A DNA stretch of 14,513 bases from Rhizobiales bacterium UBA3584 (GCA_002375765.1 DFMV01000065.1:3123-17635); one strand, 5' to 3'; counted from the first letter of the stretch, positions 1-7,701 are shown. Numbers and translations: made by a program. The notes: a model not told the origin generated them from the sequence alone.

Positions 1-312
1 GCGCGCAACCAGCGCATCGACCATTGGCGCAAGGCCAATCGCCCCGATTTCGATCCCAACGATCCCGCCTTCGTTCCCGCCGAGATCAAGCCCGCCGACG
101 CGGCATTCGATATGAACGAGGACGCCGACCGGCTCCATCGCGCCATGGAAACTCTGCCCCCCGAGCAGCTTGAGCTCTTAAGGCTCTCGTTCTTTGAGGA
201 GGCTTCCCACGGCACGATCTCCGAAAAGCTCGGCCTGCCGCTGGGGACAGTCAAATCCCGCATCCGTCTGGCCTTCGCCAAGTTGCGCACCGCGCTGGAG
301 GATCGCTCATGA
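1..312 (+). CDS. ECF RNA polymerase sigma factor, 3' part (5' end outside window)
   Basis: The reading frame is open from base 1, so the gene starts upstream of the window. The visible 103 residues begin with a region 2.4-like stretch (ARNQRIDHWRK). They end with a region 4 helix-turn-helix: LPPEQLELLRLSFFEEASHG, then ISEKLGLPLGTVKSRIRLAFAKLR. The stop TGA overlaps the ATG of the next gene (ATGA), so the two are translationally coupled. The partner is a ChrR-type zinc anti-sigma, which places this in the RpoE-ChrR (ECF11-like) group. In Rhodobacter that group answers singlet oxygen and related oxidative stress. The family call is firm; the stimulus is inferred from the partner. Confidence 0.93.
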   Translation, partial: ARNQRIDHWRKANRPDFDPNDPAFVPAEIKPADAAFDMNEDADRLHRAMETLPPEQLELLRLSFFEEASHGTISEKLGLPLGTVKSRIRLAFAKLRTALEDRS

Positions 313-968
313 GCATCGTCCACCATCTCGATGAAGACATCCTGCTCGATTATGCCGCCGGCACGCTCGCCGAGGGCTTTTCGCTCGCCGTCGCCACCCA
401 TTTGGCCATCTGCCCGGAGTGCCGTGAGCGCTACGCCATGATTGAGGGCGCGGGCGGCGAACTGCTCGACAGCATCGAACCGGCCCCCGACGCCGACGCC
501 GGCTGGCAGGCGCTCAAGGCGCGCATCTCCAACGCGCCCTTACCCGCCGCAAAACCTGCCCGTCGTGGCACCTCCGGTGGATCGGCGCCGGTCCTGCCCG
601 AACCCTTGCGCTCCTACGTAGGCTCGGACGTCGATGCCATCCGCTGGAAATCCATGCCTGGCGCCGCCCAGTTCATCATTCCCACCCGCGATGGCCGCGC
701 GGTTGCGCGCCTCCTGCGCATTCCGGCCGGCAAGCCCGTCCCCGAACACACCCATCGCGGCATGGAAATGACCCTGGTCCTCTCGGGCGCCTTTGCCGAT
801 GAGGATGGAAAATTCGCGCGCGGTGACATCGAGATCGCCGATGGCAGCCTGACCCATCAGCCCGTCGCCACGAACGATGCCGATTGCATCTGCCTTGCCG
901 TCACCGAAGCCCCACTCAAGTTCAAGAGCTGGGTCGTGCGTTTGTTCCAGCCCGTGCTGGGGATATGA
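309..968 (+). CDS. chrR: ChrR-type zinc-binding anti-sigma factor with C-terminal cupin domain
   Basis: The 219-residue protein should bind and hold the upstream ECF sigma factor in the cytoplasm until an oxidative signal releases it. The N-terminal zinc anti-sigma domain has His6, His31, Cys35 and Cys38 (HLAICPEC), the same spacing as in Rhodobacter ChrR. A linker at about residues 75-100 leads to a ChrR-like cupin. Its likely metal ligands are His147, His149 and Glu153 (PEHTHRGMEMT) and His183. Both domains look intact. The start ATG overlaps the sigma stop by 4 bases, and the stop TGA is followed within 9 bases by the DUF2177 gene. The operon is probably autoregulated by the sigma factor, but its promoter is outside the window. 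Confidence 0.94.
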   Translation: MSIVHHLDEDILLDYAAGTLAEGFSLAVATHLAICPECRERYAMIEGAGGELLDSIEPAPDADAGWQALKARISNAPLPAAKPARRGTSGGSAPVLPEPLRSYVGSDVDAIRWKSMPGAAQFIIPTRDGRAVARLLRIPAGKPVPEHTHRGMEMTLVLSGAFADEDGKFARGDIEIADGSLTHQPVATNDADCICLAVTEAPLKFKSWVVRLFQPVLGI

Positions 969-976
969 GGGATCAC

Positions 977-1384
977 ATGCCTTACGTTGTTGCCTACATC
1001 GGAACGGCCATCGTCTTCTTCGCCATCGATTACATCTGGCTCTCGCGGGTCGCCTTCGGCTTTTACCGCGAACAGATCGGCCACGTTCTCCTCGACCAGC
1101 CCAATCTCGCCGCGGCAGGAGCGTTCTATCTCTTTTACATCGGCGGAATTGTTTACTTCGCCGTCGCCCCGGCCATGCAATCGGGCAACTGGACACAGGC
1201 CCTGATCGCCGGCGCAGTCCTCGGCCTTGTCGCCTACGGCACCTACGACATGACCAATCTCGCCACCATCCGGAACTGGTCGGTCTCCGTCACCATCATC
1301 GACATACTCTGGGGCGCCGCCCTCACCGGCACCGCCGCCACCGCCGGCTATTTCGCCACCCGTCTGCTCGGCACCGGCAATTAG
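977..1384 (+). CDS. DUF2177 family integral membrane protein
   Basis: This 135-residue hydrophobic protein has about four membrane helices: near residues 3-22 (YVVAYIGTAIVFFAIDYIWL), 48-66, 75-95 and 105-128. The N-terminal hydrophobic stretch containing IDYIWL and the TYDMTNLAT segment are typical of the DUF2177 family, whose function is unknown. I chose the ATG at 977 because GAGGG lies 5 bases upstream and the protein then starts like its family. An in-frame ATG at 965 overlaps the chrR stop and is the alternative. It follows the sigma/anti-sigma pair closely and probably shares its transcript; DUF2177 genes do occur in oxidative-stress ECF regulons. Its role here is unknown. Confidence 0.85.
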   Translation: MPYVVAYIGTAIVFFAIDYIWLSRVAFGFYREQIGHVLLDQPNLAAAGAFYLFYIGGIVYFAVAPAMQSGNWTQALIAGAVLGLVAYGTYDMTNLATIRNWSVSVTIIDILWGAALTGTAATAGYFATRLLGTGN

Positions 1385-1386
1385 GT

Positions 1387-1409
1387 TGAATCGACATTCA
1401 GGTTTTTTT
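1387..1409 (+). terminator. possible weak intrinsic terminator after the sigma-chrR-DUF2177 genes
   Basis: A short perfect hairpin (TGAAT, loop CGAC, ATTCA) begins 2 bases after the DUF2177 stop. It is followed by GG and seven T residues (1403-1409). The stem is only 5 bp and AT-rich, so termination may be inefficient. The position and the T-run support the call. Confidence 0.4.
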
Positions 1410-1607
1410 GGCTGTGCCGCGCTGGTTTGAGGGGCCCCTTCGGCCGTAGGTCTCTGGGCGTTCGCGCGCTGCCAAAGCTCCCGAAGCTTGAAGCCCCGGG
1501 GTCCACTGGCCCTGCCACAATCGACAACCCATTTTAGGCACCACTGGTTGAATACCGATTGGTCTTGGCCGCCACCGACCGCCGGTCTTTCACAACGAGA
1601 GCGGTGA

Positions 1608-1623
1608 TCGGGATAAATCCCGA
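1608..1623. repeat. perfect 16-bp inverted repeat upstream of uxuB
   Basis: TCGGGAT-AA-ATCCCGA is a perfect dyad with 7-base arms. It lies about 70 bp upstream of the promoter-like AT-rich segment of uxuB. No T-run follows on either strand, so it does not look like an intrinsic terminator. It could be an operator for a dimeric regulator or an RNA hairpin. The function is not known. Confidence 0.5.
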
Positions 1624-1686
1624 ACCCAGAGCCTGATCTTCACGCTTTACGGCACCCCTGCGTACGCCCCACGTCCGCAATTTCAC

Positions 1687-1717
1687 ACTTCCATACTAGT
1701 CTATAAGTTTCTATAAC
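1687..1717 (+). promoter_or_regulatory. putative uxuB promoter region with shared operator-like motif
   Basis: The motif ACTTCCATACTAG (1687-1699) matches 12 of 13 bases with ACTACCATACTAG in the gntR-uxaC divergent region (4022-4034). It lies just before two -10-like hexamers, TATAAG (1702-1707) and TATAAC (1712-1717). I cannot identify a convincing -35. A shared motif in front of both uronate genes and their probable regulator suggests a binding site for the GntR protein. That assignment is inference. Confidence 0.45.
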
Positions 1718-1744
1718 CACCCTTGCGACAGGTGGAGGAACCCG

Positions 1745-3208
1745 ATGAACATGCGATTGTCAGCCAGCGCCAATGTCGGCTCCGATATCGAGCGCCCGGC
1801 CTACACCTCCCAGGACCATGCCACCGGCATCGTCCATATCGGCGTCGGTGCGTTCCATAAGGCCCACCAGGCCCTCTACACCGACACCGCCCTCGCCATA
1901 GGAGGCGGTGATTGGCGCATCCTCGGCGTCAGCCTGCGGTCCCCCGAAGCCGCTCACGCCCTCAATCCCCAGAATGGCCGTTATGTTCTTATCACCCGCG
2001 ACCAGTCCGGTGACACTGCAAGGTTGGTCGCCAGCATTGACCGCGTGCTCGTCGCCCCCGACGATCCGGACGCGGTGATCGCGGCCATCGCCGACCCCGG
2101 AACCCGCATCGTCACCCTCACAATTACCGAAAAAGCCTACGGCATCGATCGGACCACCGGTGGCCTCGATCCAGCAAACGAAATCATCGCCCACGATCTC
2201 GCCCATCCCCGATCGCCCCGCGGCGCCATAGGCTTCCTCGTCGCCGGCCTGATCCGGCGCAAGCAAGCCGATGCCGGGCCGCTCACCATCCTGTGCTGCG
2301 ACAACCTTCCGGAAAACGGCAGGATCGTCTCGCGCCTCGTCGCCGATTTCGCCGCCCGCACCGTCCCCGACCTCTTGGGTTGGATCGATGCGAACGTCCG
2401 CTTCCCCTCATCGATGGTCGACCGGATTACTCCCGCCACCACCGAGCGCACGCTGTCGGACGCCCAGGCCATGTCTGGCTTTGCCGATCACGCCGCCGTC
2501 GAAACCGAACCGTTCAGCCAATGGATCATTGAGGATGATTTCATCGCCGGTCGACCGGCCTGGGACGAGGCGGGAGCCCTGTTTGTCGACGATGTGGCGC
2601 CCTATGAACGTATGAAGCTCAGGCTCCTCAATGGCGCCCACTCCTTGATCGCCTATGCGGGCTTTCTTGCCGGCTGCGAAACGGTCGCCGACGCCATGGC
2701 CAATCGCGCCATCGCCCGGCTGGCCCGCGCCCAGATGGCTGCCGCAGCCAAAACGCTGTCACCGGTCCCCGGTATCGATCTCGAGACCTACCGCAACCAA
2801 CTTGTCGCCCGCTTTTCCAACGGCGCCATTCGGCACCTGACCTATCAGATCGCCATGGATGGCACCGAAAAGCTCCCCCAGCGCATCCTCGCCCCGCTCG
2901 CCGATACTATGGCACAAGGCGGCGATCCCGCCCCCTTCGCCTTCACGCTCGCTGCCTAGATGCGTTACTGCCTGGGCCAAACCGAGGACGGCGCCCCCTA
3001 CGATCTGCGCGACCCTCGCCAGACCATCATCGCACGAGCCATCAATAGATCAGATCGAACCCCCGACCGGCTCTACGACGCGCTCACGTCAGCGCTGGAC
3101 ATATTCCCCCAAAGCCTCGCCACCAGCCCATCCCTCCGTGGGCTGGTCATCGGCCATCTTCAAACGATGCTCAAAGACAAAATGATCGCTGCCCTTGATC
3201 GGGCCTAG
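1745..3208 (+). pseudogene. uxuB: D-fructuronate reductase (mannitol dehydrogenase family) interrupted by an in-frame TAG
   Basis: UxuB reduces D-fructuronate to D-mannonate with NADH in hexuronate breakdown. GGAGGA, 5 bases before the ATG, supports the start. The N-terminal Rossmann motif is present (GVGAFHKAH, residues 33-41), as are DNLPENG (186-192), FPSSMVDRITPAT (220-232) and the catalytic-lysine motif KLRLLNGAHS (Lys291, Asn296, His299). Codon 405 is TAG (2957-2959). The frame then continues without a shift for 82 residues (MRYCLGQTEDGAPYDLRDPR...), which is the family's normal C-terminus, to a TAG at 3206-3208. Relatives have AAWMRY here, so the stop replaces a TGG Trp codon by one base change. 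The rejoined product would be 487 residues, the usual length. A 404-residue product would lack part of the C-terminal helical domain and is probably inactive. A sequencing error or amber readthrough is possible. Confidence 0.9.
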
Positions 3209-3209
3209 C

Positions 3210-3944
3210 TCACGGAACGAACACATCCCTGTTCGACGCCGCAACGACGGGCAGCGAATTGAGGATTTCGCGCATATGCGTCCGCACCGCGTCAGCGGCC
3301 GCGTCGGGATCGTTGCGGGCGATGGCCGTGACCATGTCCCGATGTTGCGCGACGATGGTATCCACCGGTGTGGCGTCCGAAATCGCAAGGAACCGCACCC
3401 GATCCATCTGAACCTTGAGGTCTTCGACCACCCGCCAGGCATGTTCGCAATCGGCCAGCAGGGCGATTGCCCGATGCAGTGCATCGTCAAGCGCCAGGAA
3501 CCGGCCCTGGTCGGGCCGATCGCCGCATGCGTCCTGTTCTTCGACAAGCGCGAACAGGGGCCGCACGCTTTCTCCGTTCGCCACCTCCGCCGCACGCCGC
3601 GCCACGGCAACCTCAATGGCCTCGCGGATAAAACGCGCATTTTCGACCTCGCGCCGGGAGATCAGTTGCACGAACGTCCCCCGCTGCGGACGGATTTCCA
3701 CCAGCCCCATTTCCGAGAGCTTGATGAATGCCTCGCGCACCGGCTGCCGCGACACGCCCAGCTGACGGGCCAGTTCGGCCTCGGAAATCGGATGACCCGG
3801 CACAAGCTGGCCGCGCACGATCGCCTGTTTGATGGCCCGGAAAACCCTGTGGCCCATCGTCGCCTGCCGGGCCCCAGGAGCGCCGTCAGCCAGCGTGTCG
3901 AGCACGAAAATGCCTTCGGAGGCGGGTTCTTCAAGACTGGACAA
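3210..3944 (-). CDS. GntR-family (FadR/FCD subfamily) transcriptional regulator of hexuronate genes
   Basis: The 244-residue protein has a winged helix-turn-helix at about residues 33-92 (ISEAELARQLGVSRQPVREA, then a wing with RPQRGTFV). A C-terminal FCD ligand-binding domain follows, with the usual metal-site residues Asp153, His157, His201 and His223. The start is TTG (3944-3942). AAGGAG lies 6 bases upstream on this strand, and no better ATG explains the upstream coding. The gene diverges from uxaC and converges on uxuB with one base between their stops. That position and the FCD domain suggest control of these genes in response to a sugar acid (UxuR/ExuR-like). The effector is inferred. 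It probably also regulates itself, because the shared motif lies in its own promoter region. Confidence 0.9.
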   Translation of the reverse strand: MSSLEEPASEGIFVLDTLADGAPGARQATMGHRVFRAIKQAIVRGQLVPGHPISEAELARQLGVSRQPVREAFIKLSEMGLVEIRPQRGTFVQLISRREVENARFIREAIEVAVARRAAEVANGESVRPLFALVEEQDACGDRPDQGRFLALDDALHRAIALLADCEHAWRVVEDLKVQMDRVRFLAISDATPVDTIVAQHRDMVTAIARNDPDAAADAVRTHMREILNSLPVVAASNRDVFVP

Positions 3945-4008
3945 TCAGATCTCCTTATCCTCGATGACCACTGAGCCCATGGTGCAGGATCGGTCAAGCC
4001 CGGAAGCA

Positions 4009-4054
4009 TTGACACATACATACTACCATACTAGCTGTGCATACGACCCATCAA
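4009..4054. promoter_or_regulatory. divergent gntR-uxaC control region with operator-like motif
   Basis: For gntR (minus strand), TTGATG (4054-4049) and TATGGT (4030-4025) are spaced by 18 bases and form a plausible promoter. For uxaC (plus strand), TTGACA (4009-4014) is a good -35, but the matching -10 is poor. ACTACCATACTAG (4022-4034) overlaps the gntR -10 and the uxaC spacer, and repeats the motif in front of uxuB. CATAC is also found at 4016-4020 and 4040-4044. A repressor bound here could block both promoters. Confidence 0.5.
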
Positions 4055-4079
4055 ATCTGACATGGTCAGGGAGCACATG

Positions 4080-5492
4080 ATGACCGATACGATCCTGCAT
4101 CCTGATCGCCTCTTTCCGCCCGATCCGGCCGTCCGCTCACTGGCTCGCTCGCTCTATGAGGACATCGCGAACCTGCCGATCGTCAGCCCCCACGGGCACA
4201 CCGACCCGCAATGGTTCGCGCAAAACCAGCCGTTCTCGGACGCTGCGTCGCTGTTTCTGACACCGGATCACTATGTCCTGCGCCTGCTGCGCAGCCGAGG
4301 CATCGCCTATGACGCCCTGGGCGTGCCGCGCAAGGACGGCGCCCCGGTCGCCGACGCGCGCTCCGCCTGGCGCACGCTCTGCAATCACTGGAGGCTCTTT
4401 GCCGGAACGCCTTCCGAGCTCTGGCTTGCCCATTCGCTGTCGCGCTATTTCGGCATCGATCAACCCTTGAGTTCCCAAACGGCCGACCAGACATTCGACG
4501 CGATCAACGCGCGCCTTGCAGATCCGGCCCTGCGTCCCTTGGCCATCCTCGACGCAGCAAATGTCGAAGTCATCGCCACCACCGAATTTGCACTCGATGG
4601 CCTTGAGCATCACAAGGCCATCACGGCCAATGGCCTGGGCGCGCGTATCCGCACCACCTATCGTCCCGACGATATCACCGACCCCGATGCGGCAGGCTTC
4701 GCACAGAACCTGCAGCATCTGTCCGATCTTACCGGTGAAAACACCGCCTTGTGGTCCGGGCTCATCAAGGCACATGGCACCCGACGCGCCTTCTTCCGCG
4801 CTCACGGCGCCACCGCCACAGACCACGGCGTCCCCTCGGCCATGACCGCCGACCTTGCCGGGCACGAAAAGCAGGCCCTGCTCGACGGCGCGCTGGCCGG
4901 GACCCTCGATGCCGGCCAGGCCGAGCAGTTCCGCGCCCAGATGCTGACCGAGATGGCCGGGCTTTCCGCCGAGGACGGCATGGTCATGCAAATTCATGCC
5001 GGCTCGCACCGCGCCACTGATCCTTGGCTGCAAGCCACCCACGGGCGCAACCTCGGCGACGACATCCCGACGCGCACCAATTTCGTCGATGGGCTGGCAG
5101 CCCTTCTGGCGCGCTATGGCAACGCGAACAATTTCCGGCTGATCGCCTTCACGCTCGACGAATCCACCTATGCGCGCGAACTTGCCCCGATGGCGGGCTA
5201 TTGGCCGGCGCTGATGGTCGGCCCGCCCTGGTGGTTCCACGACAGCCCCAACGGCATCCGCCGCTATCTCGATGCCATGCACGAAAGTGCGGGGTTCCAT
5301 AACCTGGCCGGCTTCAATGACGACACTCGCGCCCTGCTCTCGATCCCGGCGCGGCACGACGTGTGGCGCCGTGAGATATCGGGGTTTCTCGCTGGTCTCG
5401 TAGCCCAGCATCGGATCACCCGCAGCACGGCCGCCGAAACCGCCCGATGGCTGGCCTATGACGCCGCCAAGTCGGCTTACCGCCTGCCATAG
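4080..5492 (+). CDS. uxaC: glucuronate isomerase
   Basis: UxaC is a cytoplasmic enzyme that converts D-glucuronate to D-fructuronate (and galacturonate to tagaturonate), the step before UxuB. With the ATG at 4080 the protein has 470 residues, the standard family length, and GGGAG lies 6 bases upstream. ATGs at 4062 and 4077 are in frame but fit the ribosome site less well. The amidohydrolase-like metal motif PHGHTD (His38, His40), IHAGSHR in the middle, and the C-terminal segment GFNDDTRALLSIPARHDVWRRE (from about residue 411) are all present. The frame is intact. The gene is divergent from the GntR gene and ends in a candidate terminator. Its product would meet a dead end if the uxuB stop is real and no second reductase exists. 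Confidence 0.95.
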   Translation: MTDTILHPDRLFPPDPAVRSLARSLYEDIANLPIVSPHGHTDPQWFAQNQPFSDAASLFLTPDHYVLRLLRSRGIAYDALGVPRKDGAPVADARSAWRTLCNHWRLFAGTPSELWLAHSLSRYFGIDQPLSSQTADQTFDAINARLADPALRPLAILDAANVEVIATTEFALDGLEHHKAITANGLGARIRTTYRPDDITDPDAAGFAQNLQHLSDLTGENTALWSGLIKAHGTRRAFFRAHGATATDHGVPSAMTADLAGHEKQALLDGALAGTLDAGQAEQFRAQMLTEMAGLSAEDGMVMQIHAGSHRATDPWLQATHGRNLGDDIPTRTNFVDGLAALLARYGNANNFRLIAFTLDESTYARELAPMAGYWPALMVGPPWWFHDSPNGIRRYLDAMHESAGFHNLAGFNDDTRALLSIPARHDVWRREISGFLAGLVAQHRITRSTAAETARWLAYDAAKSAYRLP

Positions 5493-5536
5493 CCCCCGCC
5501 TTTTCCGGCTGGACCGTCACACGGGGCGGCGCTCCC

Positions 5537-5562
5537 GAAACCGCTGACTTGTCAGCCGTTTC
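5537..5562 (+). terminator. candidate terminator after uxaC
   Basis: GAAAC-C-GCTGAC-TT-GTCAGC-C-GTTTC forms an 11-step stem with one C-C mismatch. It lies 45 bases after the uxaC stop and is followed by a pyrimidine-rich run and an AT-rich stretch (CTTTATAATTTT). No clean T-run touches the stem, so the call is moderate. Confidence 0.5.
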
Positions 5563-5576
5563 CCGTCCCTCTTTAT

Positions 5577-5612
5577 AATTTTACTTGCTGCTTTTCTGGT
5601 TAAATTTTACTT
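5577..5612. repeat. two direct copies of AATTTTACTT upstream of the sensor kinase
   Basis: AATTTTACTT occurs at 5577-5586 and again at 5603-5612, 26 bases apart, in the unusually AT-rich part of the 150-bp gap before the histidine kinase. This spacing is near two to two-and-a-half helical turns. The segment probably holds the kinase promoter. The repeats may be paired regulator sites or chance in an AT-rich stretch. Confidence 0.4.
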
Positions 5613-5642
5613 TGTCTCTGGAAACCGGGTGTTACTCGCGTC

Positions 5643-7100
5643 ATGGGGCTGCCGAGGGATATAATATTCGCATACTTGGTTGGACTAGCGGGACTGATCC
5701 TTGTTAGTACACTAAAGCTTGCCATCGCCCCGGTATTCACGTCCTCATTTAACGGTCTTTTTTTCGCGCTGGCCATTCTGCTTGCTGCCGGCATGGGTGG
5801 ATTGGCGCCCGGCGTGTTCACCATGGTTCTGGCACTTCCGCTGGTGTATTTTTTTACCGAGGAAGCAAGTATCTCGCGGGGCCCGGACCTGATTTTGTTT
5901 GCCGGCGTGGGTTTTGGCATCGCTTGGCTCGGCGGCGTTCTGCGCGAGGAGCGCAACAAGGCGCTGCTGGCCAGCAAGCTCCTGCAAAGACGCGAAAGCT
6001 ACCTGCAAGCCATCCTCGATAGCATCTCGGACGCAACGATAGCCAGCAAGCCCAGCGGAGAAATCGTTTCTTTCAATGCCGCTGCCGAAAGGCTGTTTGG
6101 CTATCGCGAGGAGGTGGTCCTGACCCGCAACGTCAGGGTCTTGATGGCCGATCCCTATCCGCCCGAAGAAAACGCCCGCGCCGACCATCCCGCCACCGGA
6201 CTTGCCCGCTTCATTGGCCGCAACCGCTTGGTGCGAGGAAAGCGCAGCGACGGCACGACCTTCCCCATGAGCATCGACGTGGTCAGGATCACCACGGGCG
6301 AAGGCCTAATCTTTATCGGCTTTGTGCGCGACATGACAGAACGTGAGCGCGCCGCGACCCGGCTCGAACAGACCGAGGCCGAACTGGCCCGGCTGTCGCG
6401 CATGAGTGAGATGGGGGAAATGGCCTCGGCCCTGGCCCATGAAATCAACCAGCCGCTTTCAGCGGTCAGCAACTACGTCCAGGGCGCCAAGCGCATGCTC
6501 GAGTTGTTCGACCCGGCCATGCTTCCAGCCCTGCGCGATTCCCTTGCCGCTGCCGCAACCCAGGCCCTGCGTGCGGGCGACATCATCCACCATCTTCGCA
6601 TTTTCATGGCACAGGGCGAGATCGACAAGGAAATCGTGGACGTCAACTCGCTGATCGAAGGCGCCATGGCGCTGGCGCTGGCCGGCACGCGGGAAGACGG
6701 CATTCTCGTCGAACTCGATCTCGCGCCCGGCGGCCTGGAAATCCTGGGCAATCCGACCCAGATCCAGCAGGTGATCGTCAATCTCCTGCGCAATGCGGCA
6801 GACGCGGTGCGCGCCAGCGAGCGCAAGGTCATCACCATACGAACGCGCCGGAACGGCAGCTTCGCCCGCATCGAACTCAGCGACACCGGGCACGGCATTT
6901 CTCCCAATTTCGGCGAGGAAATCTTCAAGGCGTTCGTAACAACCAAACGCAGCGGCATGGGGGTTGGTCTCTCAATTTCCAAGCGCATAATCGAAGCACA
7001 TGGAGGTGCGATAAGCGCCCGTTCCGTAGCGGGCAGAGAAACGATTTTCACGTTCACCCTACCCTTGGTCGACAAAGAGATTCAGGCCCATGACAAATGA
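5643..7100 (+). CDS. FixL-like membrane PAS sensor histidine kinase (heme His absent)
   Basis: The 485-residue inner-membrane kinase has four N-terminal helices (about residues 8-100, DUF4118/FixL-like) and a PAS domain (about 115-232, with DATIASKPSGEIVSFNAAAERLFGY). The HisKA phosphoacceptor is His266 (ALAHEINQPLSAVSNY). The ATPase domain has the N-box around Asn380/Asn384, DTGHGIS (414-420) and GMGVGLSIS (438-446). The kinase core closely resembles FixL. The PAS segment after LMADPY (167-172) should carry the FixL proximal heme His in an RHDGY-like motif. It instead reads PPEENARADHPATG, about one residue shorter, with no His at that position. It is therefore probably not a canonical heme oxygen sensor. 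The start ATG has only a weak ribosome site. It overlaps the response regulator by 11 bases. Confidence 0.9.
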   Translation: MGLPRDIIFAYLVGLAGLILVSTLKLAIAPVFTSSFNGLFFALAILLAAGMGGLAPGVFTMVLALPLVYFFTEEASISRGPDLILFAGVGFGIAWLGGVLREERNKALLASKLLQRRESYLQAILDSISDATIASKPSGEIVSFNAAAERLFGYREEVVLTRNVRVLMADPYPPEENARADHPATGLARFIGRNRLVRGKRSDGTTFPMSIDVVRITTGEGLIFIGFVRDMTERERAATRLEQTEAELARLSRMSEMGEMASALAHEINQPLSAVSNYVQGAKRMLELFDPAMLPALRDSLAAAATQALRAGDIIHHLRIFMAQGEIDKEIVDVNSLIEGAMALALAGTREDGILVELDLAPGGLEILGNPTQIQQVIVNLLRNAADAVRASERKVITIRTRRNGSFARIELSDTGHGISPNFGEEIFKAFVTTKRSGMGVGLSISKRIIEAHGGAISARSVAGRETIFTFTLPLVDKEIQAHDK

Positions 7101-7701
7101 TTTCCTGATCCACATCGTAGATGATGAAGAACCGGTTCGTCAGTCGTTGTCCTTTCTGCTTGCGGCTTCGGGCTGGCGATCGCGGAAATATGCGTCGGCA
7201 GTTGAATTTCTCGAGACGGTGGACGATCTTGAAGATGCCTGCCTGATCACCGACCTGCGCATGCCCGAAATAAGCGGCATCGACCTTTTGCAGCGCTTGC
7301 GCAGGGATGGAAACACGCTGCCGGTTATCGTGGTGACCGGTCACGGAGATGTACTGGCCGCCGTTGAGGCCATGAAGGCCGGCGCCAGCGACTTCATCGA
7401 AAAGCCGTTCAGCGAGGAGGCGATGCTGGCCACCCTCACCAGGGTCTGCAGCGCCGCGCAGGAAGAAAGCCAAATTCGCCGCGTGCGTCAGGCGGCGCGT
7501 GAAAAGCTGGAATCGCTGAGCACCCGCGAGCGTCAGGTTCTCGATGGCGTCGTAAACGGACTTCCCAACAAGACGATCGCCCGCAATCTGGGGCTAAGTC
7601 CCCGTACGGTCGAGGTCTATCGCGCGACAATCATGACCAAGATGCACGCGCACAGCCTTGCGGAACTGGTTCGTATGGCCGTTCAGGGCTCAGAACAATA
7701 G
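7090..7701 (+). CDS. FixJ-like LuxR-type response regulator
   Basis: The 203-residue protein is the cognate partner of the kinase, as shown by the 11-base overlap of the two genes. The receiver domain (about residues 5-120) has the acidic pair Asp11/Asp12, phosphoacceptor Asp55 (LITDLRMPE), Thr83 (VVTGHGD) and Lys105 (EKPF). The DNA-binding LuxR domain lies at about 137-192 (LSTRERQVLDGVVNGLPNKT, then LGLSPRTVEVYRATIMTKM). The organisation and length match FixJ. In FixLJ systems FixJ~P activates fixK, and a FixK-type gene lies immediately downstream in convergent orientation. Actual targets here are not proven. Confidence 0.93.
   Translation: MTNDFLIHIVDDEEPVRQSLSFLLAASGWRSRKYASAVEFLETVDDLEDACLITDLRMPEISGIDLLQRLRRDGNTLPVIVVTGHGDVLAAVEAMKAGASDFIEKPFSEEAMLATLTRVCSAAQEESQIRRVRQAAREKLESLSTRERQVLDGVVNGLPNKTIARNLGLSPRTVEVYRATIMTKMHAHSLAELVRMAVQGSEQ

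Larger units (their letters stand above)
1385..1744. other. 360-bp stretch without a recognisable gene
   Basis: No credible coding region is seen on either strand. It contains the T7 hairpin at its left end, two 8-bp self-complementary GC blocks (GGGGCCCC at 1431-1438 and CCCCGGGG at 1494-1501), and a perfect 7+7 inverted repeat at 1608-1623. The AT-rich promoter-like part before uxuB lies at about 1680-1720. GGGGC (1431-1435) can pair with GCCCC (1493-1497), and TTCGG (1439-1443) with CCGAA (1481-1485), giving a nested fold. No known RNA family was recognised, and no transposase remnant was found. Confidence 0.6.

Noticed and set aside
1385..1744. Insertion sequence or transposase remnant in the 360-bp gap
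   Set aside because: No terminal inverted repeats, target duplications or transposase-like peptide could be recognised in any frame.
2960..3208. A separate small 82-residue gene after uxuB
   Set aside because: It is in the same frame as uxuB, directly after the stop, has no ribosome site of its own, and matches the conserved C-terminus of the mannitol dehydrogenase family.
3195..3974. A 259-residue plus-strand open frame opposite the GntR gene
   Set aside because: The minus strand has a clear winged helix and FCD domain with a good ribosome site, and the plus-strand frame shows no family features.
4137..5411. A 424-residue minus-strand open frame opposite uxaC
   Set aside because: It is an antisense shadow of a firmly identified gene, with no domain or ribosome site.
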